Source: Alkalihalobacillus pseudalcaliphilus (GTDB lineage Bacteria > Bacillota > Bacilli > Bacillales > Bacillaceae_D). From it: 64,000 nt of DNA. The stretch covers positions 868,001 through 932,000 of the forward strand of contig NZ_JAQQWS010000001.1 of NCBI RefSeq assembly GCF_028610675.1, in the 5' to 3' direction. Position numbers and translations under genes: made by a program. Positions 8,378-16,849 of this stretch are shown one piece after another (the stretch's first letter is position 1; each line of letters opens with the position of its first letter). The notes under the pieces are model-generated. The model made no database searches. It was not told the DNA's origin and saw only the letters and a program-made list of their open reading frames with translations.

Positions 8378-8966
8378 CTCCTTAAAAGAATAAAAGTATA
8401 ATGCTATCTATAACCAATTACATTTACTTCTCTGATATGTGATGATTATTTTGGGCTAAGTCTCTGTTGCTTGCTTGAGGGTTTTAAAACGTTTATGTAT
8501 CATGGAGGTTAATCTCTAGTTTGTTATATGAGGGTAGACTTGACTGATTAAAGATATACACATGGTCATTTTTTATAATTCCTTACTTAGAACTTAAATG
8601 AGATACTCTACTTTCGATACATTTATCATACATACCATCACAAACACAGACAAGTGAAGAAACATGTCGAAAACAATAATAACCCCTATAAATCAATAGT
8701 TACAAAATTAATAAAAATATTTCGACAATTTATTTTATCATATTTTGTCAGTTTATAGCCATGTTTCATTACATATTAACGTATATTTATGTAAGATTTT
8801 ATCTCATACTTCAAACACCTTCAAAGTAAGCGATTACATTTAAATTCTTATATTTTTTGTTCGACTATGTTAAAATTAAAAAGGTTTTATTAAAAGTATG
8901 GAATTACACCTAAAAGTTCCGATATCATAGTAGAGATAAGTTTAACTTGTAGAAAGGTTGATTTAA
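8378..8966. other. AT-rich intergenic region without recognised feature
   Basis: This region separates two divergent units and must hold both promoters. I see no repeat-family core, no tRNA, no T-box or riboswitch motif and no convincing small gene. Confidence 0.5.
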
Positions 8967-9308
8967 ATGGAATGGGTCTTCAGCTCGTTGCTCGTTTTAG
9001 CGATATTATTAATGATTTTATCTTTTTATCAAAAGGATCAAACCGAACAACTTCATAAAGAACTAGATGAACTGATCATTACATCAAAAAAGGAATTATA
9101 TTTACTAAACAAAAGAATCCAACATTTAGAAACGGAAAAGGAACAAAGCCAGGACAAACCCAAGCGGGGCAGTGTTCGTGACCGATTAATAGAAGATGTG
9201 TTAACCCTCCAAGAACAAGGTTTAACAGTGGAAGAAATTGCGGTACAAATGAAGCTAACTGAAAATGAAGTCATTAGCATTCTTCATACAAAATACAAAA
9301 AAGCCTAA
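8967..9308 (+). CDS. Membrane-anchored coiled-coil protein with C-terminal helix-turn-helix
   Basis: A 113-residue protein. Residues 3-21 form one N-terminal membrane segment, 26-60 a charged helix that could be a coiled coil (KELDELIITSKKELYLLNKRI), and 70-110 a helix-turn-helix-like segment (RDRLIEDVLTLQEQGLTVEEIAVQM) similar to the start of the nearby DUF4912 protein. GAAAGG lies before the ATG. It resembles small uncharacterised Bacillaceae proteins (DUF6115-type, from memory). A strong bidirectional terminator follows immediately. Function unknown; a membrane-bound sensor/regulator is only a guess. Confidence 0.7.
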   Translation: MEWVFSSLLVLAILLMILSFYQKDQTEQLHKELDELIITSKKELYLLNKRIQHLETEKEQSQDKPKRGSVRDRLIEDVLTLQEQGLTVEEIAVQMKLTENEVISILHTKYKKA

Positions 9309-9309
9309 C

Positions 9310-9338
9310 AAAAAGCACCTGTTTCACAGGTGCTTTTT
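9310..9338. terminator. Bidirectional terminator
   Basis: Stem AAAAAGCACCTGT / ACAGGTGCTTTTT with a TTC loop, between two convergent genes (ends at 9308 and 9343). Confidence 0.9.
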
Positions 9339-9342
9339 CCAT

Positions 9343-11403
9343 TTATTCATCGGTTCCTATTTTCGCAGGTCCATTTCGTTTTTCTTTTAAATCAAAATAA
9401 CTATTTACAATATCTGCACCAATTTGTTGACTCATATTATACGAGTTTGTTTCTCTTACATAAGGAGCCACTATCGCAAAAGCTATTTCTGGGTTGTCAG
9501 CTGGTGCATAACCAACAAAAGTTTGATTATTAGCTTCACGCATAGTACCTTCATTATCAAAATAAAATGCTTGTGCTGTTCCTGTTTTTCCAGCAGCTCT
9601 AATATCATGCATTAAATTACCTCTAAAAACGTTTCTTGCCGTACCACGATTACCATGTACCACTTGTTCCATAGCTTTTTGCATATCAGTAATCATACTA
9701 TCATCCATATCTACTCTGTTTAAGATATTCATCTCATTCTTTTTCACAATTGGGCCTAGTTCAAGCTTATTTGAAGATGGTTGTCTAATTTCAGATACCA
9801 TGAGTGGTTGAACACGATAACCACCGTTAGCAATCGTTGAGACATATTGAACCATTTGTAATGGGGTATAATTATCATATTGGCCAAAAGTATTGTGTAA
9901 TAATGAACCACCTTGTGTCATATCACCTATCAATCCGTTATTGACTTGATTTTCGGGTAAATCTATTCCGGTATCTACACCTAGACCAAATTGACTATAA
10001 TAATACCTTAAAGTATCTAATGCTGAGTGAAAATTATTCATAATGATACGATTCCCATTTTGATAATAATTCCCAAGCCTCAGACCAATTTCTGCCATAT
10101 AAATATTAGAAGAGCGTTCTATTGCGGTAACATAGTTAATGTTTCCCATAGGATTAACTGAACTAAATGTTTCATCCCCTATTCTAATGGGTCGATCGTT
10201 AATTATCGTCTGACGTTGTACTACTCCTGTTTCAAAACCAGCTAAAACCGTAGCTGGCTTTACTGTAGAACCCATTACATACATATTAGATATAGGTCCA
10301 TGATTGGCAAATGTAGGACCATTTCCTCCTACATTATCTTCATAACCTCCCATTGCTAGAACTTCACCTGTAAACGGATCCATTACTATTGCATAAGCCG
10401 TTTTATGATATCGATATTCAGCTGCTCCAGCCTTAACATGTTTTTCGAGGCTGTCTTCGAGTAACTGCTGATATTCCATATCAAGTGACAAAACTAAATC
10501 ATTACCTCTTTGTCCTAATCGTTCTACCGTTTCACTTTCGGTTAAATTACCTGTAGTTGTTGTATAATTTTCAACTAACGCCTTTTCACCACGTAGAGCC
10601 TCTTCATATTCTCTTTCTAAATAACTTGTCCCCACCTGATCAGATCGAGAATATCCTTTAGCTAAATAGCTATTTATCGCTTCACGTGGAATCGAACTTA
10701 TTCTACCAAAAACATAATTATTTCCATATGGGTAAGCTCGTTCAGAATCTCGAATGATATCAATATTGGGTAATTCATCCAATCTCTCACTAATTATATG
10801 TGCTTCTTCTTCTGTTATATCGACCTTAATTCTCTGTGGTGTATTGGCATACCCTGCAGACATTTCTTGAAAGATCGCAATTACTTCGAGCTCCCGCTCT
10901 GAAAACGCTTCTAATCTTTCAGCTGGAATTGCATTAATTTGAGTACGATAAAGTTCTCCTGCTGACATGTCCTCTGTTTCAATGTCTTCTGTTAAAGCTT
11001 TAATATCATCAGCATTCATTTGCTGGAGAAGATATTCTCTCATAGTGAAATCACGTACATTCTCAGTATCAATTTTAACGAATTCACGTAATTTCCATGC
11101 TAATTTTAACATTTCAGTTGCGCTTGTTTGTTGTGAAGGGTTCGTGTATGTAAGTGATAAGACTAATTCGTTATCAACCACGATGTGACCGTAACGATCG
11201 TACATCAACCCTCGGGGGGCATCAATTCTAGCTGTTGAAGCACTTGTTCGTTCTAATTCTTTTTTGTACTCTTCACCTTGTACTATTTGTACATATCCTA
11301 ATCGTAATATTAAGATTGAAAATAGGATAAAAACCGCAAAGAACAAGATATTTAATCGAAAAGGGATTTGTCTTTTTTTCTTTGTTTTTTCTTTTGGACT
11401 CAC
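9343..11403 (-). CDS. pbpA: Penicillin-binding protein 2A (class B transpeptidase)
   Basis: A 686-residue class B PBP that crosslinks peptidoglycan during lateral wall growth and spore outgrowth. One N-terminal membrane anchor (about 17-36) follows a basic cytosolic tail. The dimerisation/pedestal domain spans about 55-300, with RGLMYDR at 64-70. The transpeptidase domain has S379-TVK (nucleophile serine), SSN at 431-433 and KTGT at 606-609, all intact. The GTG start has GAGGTG 7 nt upstream. It is a single-gene unit, ending at a bidirectional terminator, with a type 1 repeat just upstream of its start. B. subtilis pbpA (yqgF) also sits between yqgE and the rpmGA region. Confidence 0.95.
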   Translation of the reverse strand: MSPKEKTKKKRQIPFRLNILFFAVFILFSILILRLGYVQIVQGEEYKKELERTSASTARIDAPRGLMYDRYGHIVVDNELVLSLTYTNPSQQTSATEMLKLAWKLREFVKIDTENVRDFTMREYLLQQMNADDIKALTEDIETEDMSAGELYRTQINAIPAERLEAFSERELEVIAIFQEMSAGYANTPQRIKVDITEEEAHIISERLDELPNIDIIRDSERAYPYGNNYVFGRISSIPREAINSYLAKGYSRSDQVGTSYLEREYEEALRGEKALVENYTTTTGNLTESETVERLGQRGNDLVLSLDMEYQQLLEDSLEKHVKAGAAEYRYHKTAYAIVMDPFTGEVLAMGGYEDNVGGNGPTFANHGPISNMYVMGSTVKPATVLAGFETGVVQRQTIINDRPIRIGDETFSSVNPMGNINYVTAIERSSNIYMAEIGLRLGNYYQNGNRIIMNNFHSALDTLRYYYSQFGLGVDTGIDLPENQVNNGLIGDMTQGGSLLHNTFGQYDNYTPLQMVQYVSTIANGGYRVQPLMVSEIRQPSSNKLELGPIVKKNEMNILNRVDMDDSMITDMQKAMEQVVHGNRGTARNVFRGNLMHDIRAAGKTGTAQAFYFDNEGTMREANNQTFVGYAPADNPEIAFAIVAPYVRETNSYNMSQQIGADIVNSYFDLKEKRNGPAKIGTDE

Positions 11404-11430
11404 CCGTTCTCACCTCGCCTTTATTTAATA

Positions 11431-11635
11431 TTTTGTATGTAATAAGTTATCTAAACCTCATGTGCGGAGCATTAAACACCGCTACCGACAATCATGATCC
11501 GAGACAATCGCATGACACTATGTCCCACTGGCATTTCTTCCGCTAGGTGTCTACTAATACTTTAATTCAAAACTCAACAAATAAAAAAGGACTAAATTAA
11601 AGTGATTAATACGTGAGAGTGATTATGTATACATA
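11431..11635 (+). repeat. Type 1 repeat, internally deleted, with tail
   Basis: Leader TTTTGTATG, then TGCGGAGC, the core CCGCTACCGACAATCATG, GAGACAATCGCATG and CCGCTAGG. The central long palindrome is missing. An AT-rich tail with AAAGTGA follows. Confidence 0.7.
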
Positions 11636-11948
11636 AGAACAGACACCTAAATGTCAGGTGCCTGGATTGTTTGTAAGTCGTAAAACCCGCGAATGCCGTT
11701 GCTACAGTTGTTTCATGAACCTACACTCGTAGGTGGGTGCCCGCAGAAGATCCTTCAACGTCCAAATATATTGGCATGTTGGCAGACATTCAATTTGAGG
11801 CTCCCTTTATGAAAACAAGGTTCGAAACAAATAGAAGCTGACTAACACAGCAGGCTTTTCATTTACTTGTACAATTATTATAACATAACTTTAAAGGCTG
11901 TCAAAAAAAATAGCGATAGCCTTTTTGACAATGTTGTTTCAATTTTTC
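11636..11948. other. Hairpin-rich intergenic region
   Basis: It holds two small hairpins, AGACACCT/AGGTGCCT near 11640-11663 and CCTACACTCGTAGG near 11720, and a possible terminator (AAAGGCT...AGCCTTT at about 11890-11926) for the MFS gene. No gene is visible. Confidence 0.4.
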
Positions 11949-13244
11949 TTAAAAGGTTGTTCCCCCAGTACTACCATTTTCGCCATTACGTTGCGTTGAA
12001 AATGGCACACCCTTTCCTCCTTCTGGTCCTGAAAACCTAACTTTACGGACAAACCAATAAATACATGTGTGTCCTGCTCCGAGGAATAATAACAAGATCG
12101 GAATGCCGGTTTTTTCTGGAAAGAAACTAATGGTAGCTATAAAGGCTAAGACCGAAATAATCCTTCCACTATTTAAGAATACTTCTCTAACTACAATGTA
12201 TTCTATCCTCATTTCCTTTGCGTTTTTGGCTTTCCCAATTACATCGTATGTTAATGATAAATAAGGTACTAGTAACATGGGATATGCGAGTGAAATGATA
12301 ACTCCATATGTAATTAGTTTTGGAAAGGATAATTGAAATAGTATGAGAAAAATGGCCCCATATAAAATTAAACCGCCAATTAAAATAGCCTTTTTGCGAT
12401 AAGCAGGTTTGATTAATCTAGTTGCTAAGTAATAAGCTACAAACTGGACAGAAGATGCTACTAAGCCATATGTTCCAAGTGCTAATTCACTCTGTGTAAC
12501 GATATACACCCACACAGTGATCACAAACATAAATGTCCCTTCACGTAACCCTTGGAAAAAGTGTGCATAAAGAATTTGAGCCCAATTTTTATTATGTTTT
12601 CTTTCTTGTAAAATTTCTTTAAAGTAATAACGCCCTTCTGCTGACCTCCTTTGTAAAAGGAAACTAAGGAGTACAGACACAACGAACAACCCTAAAGAAA
12701 TCGAGAAAATGACAGTATACCCTGTAAAAGAACTCATTTTTGTAATAATTAAACCTGAAACAATCGGTCCAATCATTCCTGCAAAAGATGTTAATAACCC
12801 TAAAAAGCCATTAAAAAAATCTCTCGTATCAGGTTCAGTGATTTCAAAAGTTAAAACATTAAACGCTAACCAATAAAATCCATATCCGATACCAATTAAT
12901 GCTCCCAATAAAAGGATATAACGGTTTGCTTGTTCTCCTAGTAATAATACGGTCGTAAAAAATATCGCCAGAAATATAACACCTAATCTTAGGACGATAA
13001 TTCGGTCAATTTTTTTCGCCCACCTTCCGGCGAGGATGAACGTTATCGGCTGAAAGACAACTGAAGCTAGGTTATACAAGGCTAAATCAATAAATTCACC
13101 TGATTGCTTCCAGAGGTAGACGTTCACAAACGTGTTCGATAATGCGATACTTAAGGCATAAAGCCCTCCTATAAAGAGTAAGAGCGCTAAATCCTTTGTC
13201 ACTTCAATGTTACCAATCATTTTTGTAAGGATTGCTTTTCTCAA
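11949..13244 (-). CDS. yqgE: MFS transporter, YqgE-like
   Basis: A major-facilitator protein of about 431 residues with 11-12 hydrophobic membrane segments and the basic GRWAKKIDR loop between segments 2 and 3 that marks the superfamily. Substrate unknown. An ATG at 13265 opens the frame but has no ribosome site before it. AGGGTGG precedes a TTG at 13244 by 8 nt, so I place the start there (first residues LRKAILTKMIGN). The C-terminal tail is glycine/serine/threonine-rich. Position between pbpA and sodA matches B. subtilis yqgE. A type 1 repeat lies about 80 bp upstream of the start. Confidence 0.85.
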   Translation of the reverse strand: MRKAILTKMIGNIEVTKDLALLLFIGGLYALSIALSNTFVNVYLWKQSGEFIDLALYNLASVVFQPITFILAGRWAKKIDRIIVLRLGVIFLAIFFTTVLLLGEQANRYILLLGALIGIGYGFYWLAFNVLTFEITEPDTRDFFNGFLGLLTSFAGMIGPIVSGLIITKMSSFTGYTVIFSISLGLFVVSVLLSFLLQRRSAEGRYYFKEILQERKHNKNWAQILYAHFFQGLREGTFMFVITVWVYIVTQSELALGTYGLVASSVQFVAYYLATRLIKPAYRKKAILIGGLILYGAIFLILFQLSFPKLITYGVIISLAYPMLLVPYLSLTYDVIGKAKNAKEMRIEYIVVREVFLNSGRIISVLAFIATISFFPEKTGIPILLLFLGAGHTCIYWFVRKVRFSGPEGGKGVPFSTQRNGENGSTGGTTF

Positions 13245-13329
13245 AGACAACACCACCCTACTCATAGTGTGTCATTTGATTCTGACGATATTCTTTCAGA
13301 TGAAAGTTGCTTCATTTTTCCTTTTATAT

Positions 13330-13452
13330 GAATTAGTGCGAACATGGATCGTTGCTCGTCGCTACCGAAAATCATGATTCGAGACAATCGCGCGGTGGTG
13401 AGTTAATCGGCTTCGCCACTGGATCTAAGGTCTATTCTTCCGCTAGGTTAAG
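13330..13452 (+). repeat. Type 1 intergenic repeat
   Basis: Contains TAGTGCGAACATGG, the core CGTCGCTACCGAAAATCATG, GAGACAATCGCGCG, GGTGAGTTAATCGGCTTCGCC and CCGCTAGG. The right arm is partly eroded. The rest of the gap to 13667 holds nothing I recognise. Confidence 0.75.
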
Positions 13453-13666
13453 CCAACAGTTAAAAGCCAGAGCCTTCCACGATTTTTCTTCACTTACTCC
13501 TTCAATCCTCTTGAGTAACTGCCCATATAGAGTGCCATACTCCTATCTTTTCAATTACCTAACGAACTGTTTAAATTGCCAATTAGGTAATTAGTACATA
13601 TCGCTTTAACTTCTTTACTCACTACTAACTGCTCTCGTCCCCAGAAAATATCCTAAAACCATAAAA

Positions 13667-13702
13667 AAACTAACCATAAAGGTCATAGACCTATGGTTAG
13701 TT
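13667..13702 (-). terminator. sodA terminator
   Basis: Stem AACTAACCATA/TATGGTTAGTT followed on the minus strand by a run of seven T. Confidence 0.9.
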
Positions 13703-13718
13703 ATTTGGCTAAATGAAA

Positions 13719-14327
13719 TTATTTAGCTGCTTGATATAATTCTTCTACCTTGTCCCAGTTTACTACATTCCAGAATGCACCGATGTAGTCAGGACGACGA
13801 TTTTGATAATTTAAGTAGTAAGCATGCTCCCAAACGTCTAAGCCAAGAACAGGAGTTTTACCTTCTGTTAATGGTGAATCTTGGTTTGGCGTGCTTGTGA
13901 TTTCTAGTTTGCCATCAGCAACAACTAACCAAGCCCAACCAGAACCGAAACGGTTAGCACCTGCATCTGCAAACTTTTCTTTAAATGCTTCGAAGCTACC
14001 GAAAGTAGAATTAATCGCGTCTGCTACTTCACCTTTTGGTGCTCCACCACCATTAGGAGAAAGCAGTTCCCAGAATAGCTTATGGTTAGCGTGTCCACCA
14101 CCGTTGTTTCTTACAGCTGTACGAATGCTTTCAGGTACAGCGTCTAAGTTCGCTACTAAGTCCTCGATCGTCTTGCTAGCAAGATCCTCGTGTCCTTCAA
14201 GTGCTGCGTTTAACTTCGTTACGTAAGTTTGATGGTGTTTGCCATGATGAATATTCATTGTCGTTTCATCAATATGAGGCTCTAATGCGTTTGCTGCGTA
14301 AGGTAATTGCGGTAATTCGTATGCCAT
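13719..14327 (-). CDS. sodA: Superoxide dismutase (Mn/Fe family)
   Basis: Dismutates superoxide to oxygen and hydrogen peroxide in the cytosol. The 202-residue length is normal. All four metal ligands are visible: H27 (MNIHHGKHH), H82, D164 and H168 (DVWEHAYYLNY). The GGGGAPKG and RFGSGWAWL segments are typical of bacillar Mn enzymes. AAGGAGGAGA precedes the ATG. A perfect 21-bp palindrome (14359-14379) lies in the leader, and a possible sigma-A promoter (TTGATA, 18 nt, TAATAA) lies further up. It is a monocistronic gene with its own terminator. Confidence 0.97.
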   Translation of the reverse strand: MAYELPQLPYAANALEPHIDETTMNIHHGKHHQTYVTKLNAALEGHEDLASKTIEDLVANLDAVPESIRTAVRNNGGGHANHKLFWELLSPNGGGAPKGEVADAINSTFGSFEAFKEKFADAGANRFGSGWAWLVVADGKLEITSTPNQDSPLTEGKTPVLGLDVWEHAYYLNYQNRRPDYIGAFWNVVNWDKVEELYQAAK

Positions 14328-14358
14328 TCTAATCTCCTCCTTAAATGTTTAAGCATAG

Positions 14359-14379
14359 TTTTGAAGTCTAACTTCAAAA
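14359..14379. promoter_or_regulatory. Perfect palindrome in sodA leader, possible operator
   Basis: TTTTGAAGT and ACTTCAAAA arms (9 bp, perfect) around a 3-nt centre, 32 bp upstream of the sodA start codon. It does not match the PerR, Fur, Zur or MntR consensus known to me. Confidence 0.5.
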
Positions 14380-14619
14380 TAGGCATCGACTTTTGAAACA
14401 AAAATGTTTATTAAGTCTACAAATATTACATTATCAAAGTTTCCGCGTTTCTGCAATCATTATGCATCAAAGTTTTTTTGATTTTACACTTTATGGTTTC
14501 ATCTTTCAAATGCCCTCCATAGGAGCTATTCCCAGTCTCTCTAAATTAAAACATCCTCCACCTTATTTATTCTACAATCTGTCCTTTTAACATTCGGCGC
14601 AACTGATTGGATATAAAAC

Positions 14620-14665
14620 AAAAAGCTACTTACCATCGATATAAATCGAGGTAAATAGCTTTTTT
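14620..14665 (-). terminator. Terminator of the tRNA cluster
   Basis: Stem AAAAAGCTA plus TTACC paired with GGTAA plus TAGCTTTTT, followed by T residues on the minus strand. Confidence 0.85.
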
Positions 14666-14670
14666 CGAAG

Positions 14671-14760
14671 CGGAGGAAGAGGGATTCGAACCCCCGCGCG
14701 GTTTAACCCGCCTGTCGGTTTTCAAGACCGATCCCTTCAGCCGGACTTGGGTATTCCTCC
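14671..14760 (-). tRNA. tRNA-Ser (UGA)
   Basis: Acceptor GGAGGAA/TTCCTCC with discriminator G, anticodon TGA in CTTGAAAA, and the long variable arm of class II tRNAs. The 3' CCA is not encoded and must be added after transcription. Last gene of the four-tRNA cluster. Confidence 0.95.
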
Positions 14761-14767
14761 GTAACTT

Positions 14768-14844
14768 TGGTGGACCCTGTAGGACTCGAACCTACGACCG
14801 ATCGGTTATGAGCCGAGTGCTCTAACCAACTGAGCTAAGGGTCC
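14768..14844 (-). tRNA. tRNA-Ile (CAU anticodon, lysidine-modified)
   Basis: The mature gene starts GGACCCTTAGCTCAG, with anticodon CAT in CTCATAAC and an encoded CCA. The body (GGACC-CTTAG, GGTCGTAGGTTCGAG) resembles B. subtilis tRNA-Ile2 rather than a methionine tRNA, so it probably reads AUA after lysidine modification by TilS. Confidence 0.85.
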
Positions 14845-14867
14845 AAAGTATGTGTATGTAATTAAAG

Positions 14868-14941
14868 TAGCGGCGGAGGGGATCGAACCCCCGACCTCAC
14901 GGGTATGAACCGTACGCTCTAGCCAGCTGAGCTACACCGCC
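14868..14941 (-). tRNA. tRNA-Met (elongator, CAU)
   Basis: Gene starts GGCGGTGTAGCTCAGC with anticodon loop TTCATACC. It is nearly identical to B. subtilis elongator tRNA-Met. The 3' CCA is not encoded. Confidence 0.93.
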
Positions 14942-14946
14942 AAATA

Positions 14947-15021
14947 TGGCTCCACAGGTAGGACTCGAACCTACGACCGATCGGTTAACAGCCGATTGCT
15001 CTACCACTGAGCTACTGTGGA
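14947..15021 (-). tRNA. tRNA-Asn (GUU)
   Basis: Starts TCCACAGTAGCTCAG, anticodon GTT in CTGTTAAC, encoded CCA. First gene of the cluster, which is transcribed Asn-Met-Ile-Ser. Confidence 0.95.
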
Positions 15022-15245
15022 ATAACGACAAGAACTATAATATCACGATAATAAAAATTTGACAATACTTTCTTTGAAATTAATTATTTCCAACTCTTTT
15101 TATAATGTATCATAAGCTTCCCCATACGACAAGTACGAGTTTTTTACCTCAATGAAGCTTATGTTTATTTACATATAATTCTCTCTTTACATATGAAATT
15201 ATATGAAATAAAATGAAAATAAATGAATAAATAGGAGGTTCCAAT

Positions 15246-15704
15246 ATGAATAAAACATTTTATACGATTGATGAAATTGCCACCATGACACGCTTAACCT
15301 CTCGCACTATAAGGACCTATTTAAAAAATGGTCTTCTCAAAGGGACAAAAATTGGAGGCCAATGGCGCTTCACTGAGGAAAATCTAGAAGCTTTATTTCA
15401 TAATTCGGATATAGAAGTAAAAATCGAACAAGAAAAAAATAAAATTATATCTGAATTCCTAAATCACTCCTCTATACAAGAGACTGAAATGTGCACGGTC
15501 ATAGATATTCCCTGCTCAACTATTCAACACGCGACACATTGGCAAAAGAAGGTCATGCAATTATTACCAAAAGAAGGTAAATTCCAATTCTCTTATCAAT
15601 ACTTAGAAAATAAACAAATCATCCGAGTCATGTTCTCTGGACAAAAGGAGCTTATTCTTACTATTCAAAGTATCATTCAAGACGCGGAGGATCAAACATG
15701 TTAG
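15246..15704 (+). CDS. Helix-turn-helix protein of the MerR/excisionase type
   Basis: A 152-residue protein. Residues 5-50 form a winged helix of the MerR/excisionase kind (YTIDEIATMTRLTSRTIRTYL, then IGGQWRFTEENLEALF). Residues 55-85 are a charged helix. Residues 90-150 form an alpha/beta domain without a family I recognise. AGGAGG lies 7 nt before the ATG. Its end overlaps the start of the metallopeptidase-like gene by 7 nt, so the two form a coupled pair. No counterpart is known to me in this part of the B. subtilis map, so this is probably accessory. It likely regulates its own operon, perhaps together with the peptidase; this is inference. Confidence 0.8.
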   Translation: MNKTFYTIDEIATMTRLTSRTIRTYLKNGLLKGTKIGGQWRFTEENLEALFHNSDIEVKIEQEKNKIISEFLNHSSIQETEMCTVIDIPCSTIQHATHWQKKVMQLLPKEGKFQFSYQYLENKQIIRVMFSGQKELILTIQSIIQDAEDQTC

Positions 15705-16744
15705 AAATCCTTTATCAAGAAGTAGAGATTCGTCTTGCAAAAATCAATTTTTCACAATTATGGTCCAATTTCCATCAATACCCTTTTGCTCTTTATAATG
15801 AGGACCAAGTCTACTATAACGGTCAATATTATAAGAAAGACCAACGTTTTTTAGCGAATACTGTCATAGAATTTGAGAATCACTTAGTTGCAATATGGGA
15901 CGTTTCTGTCGGTTTAAATGAGGATTACGATGTTTTAGCCTCTAATTTAGTTCACGAAATGTTTCATGCATTTCAAAAAGAACGAGATGAAAAGCGTTAT
16001 GCCAACGAGTTATTGCTGTTACAATACCCAGCAAGTGAGGAAAATCTTAGGATGAAAGCGATCGAAAATATAGAGCTAGTCTCCGTATTAGAGGGTAAAA
16101 AAGAGAGTCTTTCTACGTTCTTTGGATTACGTCAAAAACGAAGAAGCGTTATTGGTGAATTTTTAGATGAGGAAATAAAAACAGAACTGATTGAGGGCGG
16201 TGCTGAATTTGTTGGTACACTAGCCTTACAACAACTTGACGAGCAGAAATTTAGAGCGAGAATGAAAGATTATAAAACTAAGATTACCCGTTATGACCAA
16301 GATTTTTTTCACGTTCGAAAGTTAGCTTATTATACCGGGACCCTACTTTTCATGGCAATGAACCAACTTCATATGACGTATAATCAAAATTTGCATATCA
16401 ACGAGAATATCTTATCTCGATTTGAAGATGCACCGCAAAGCCTTAATCAAGTCGCTATACGAAATGAATCAGCTTTCCAACATGCTTTTGATAAGCATAC
16501 CAAAGAAAGAAAACAGCTTTTCCAAACGTTTTGGAACAAAAAAAGCTCACTCATCCAACTGAGCGGTCACATCATCGGATTTGACCCGATGAATTCTTTT
16601 TACCAAGATGGCATTATGCTTTGTCGACACTTCATTATCCTTGAAATCGAACAAGAAAGAAAACTCATCCATCAACCCGTCATCCTCCAATTGGCTGCTA
16701 ATAGCTTGAAAAAAATTAACGGTTACTATCGGATTTGTGACTAA
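15698..16744 (+). CDS. Putative zinc metallopeptidase of the gluzincin type
   Basis: A 348-residue soluble protein without signal peptide. It has HEMFH (about residues 88-92) in LVHEMFHAFQKE, which fits the HExxH zinc site, and a second motif EGGAEFVGTLAL about 75 residues later, whose E fits the third zinc ligand of gluzincins (E-x-x-A-E type, as in DUF2268-like peptidases). The rest is helix-rich and unassigned. GGAGG precedes the ATG by 7 nt, inside the end of the helix-turn-helix gene. Pairing of a DNA-binding protein with an HExxH peptidase recalls ImmA/IrrE-type systems where the peptidase cleaves the repressor, but the sequence itself does not resemble IrrE as far as I can see. Confidence 0.65.
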   Translation: MLEILYQEVEIRLAKINFSQLWSNFHQYPFALYNEDQVYYNGQYYKKDQRFLANTVIEFENHLVAIWDVSVGLNEDYDVLASNLVHEMFHAFQKERDEKRYANELLLLQYPASEENLRMKAIENIELVSVLEGKKESLSTFFGLRQKRRSVIGEFLDEEIKTELIEGGAEFVGTLALQQLDEQKFRARMKDYKTKITRYDQDFFHVRKLAYYTGTLLFMAMNQLHMTYNQNLHINENILSRFEDAPQSLNQVAIRNESAFQHAFDKHTKERKQLFQTFWNKKSSLIQLSGHIIGFDPMNSFYQDGIMLCRHFIILEIEQERKLIHQPVILQLAANSLKKINGYYRICD

Positions 16745-16849
16745 AAAGCGAATCCCAGCTCTACACCTTCCAAACCGTAACAATGCTTGGTATGATGAAT
16801 AAGGTCTACTTGATTACTTTTAAAGTGAAATAAAAGAAAGGAGCAGCAT

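Noticed and set aside
8858..8890. Possible promoter before the 8967 gene
   Set aside because: TTGTTC and TAAAAT are only 8 nt apart, too close for sigma-A.
13352..13594. 80-codon plus-strand frame in the sodA-yqgE gap
   Set aside because: Its first third is a type 1 repeat copy; no ribosome site or protein pattern.
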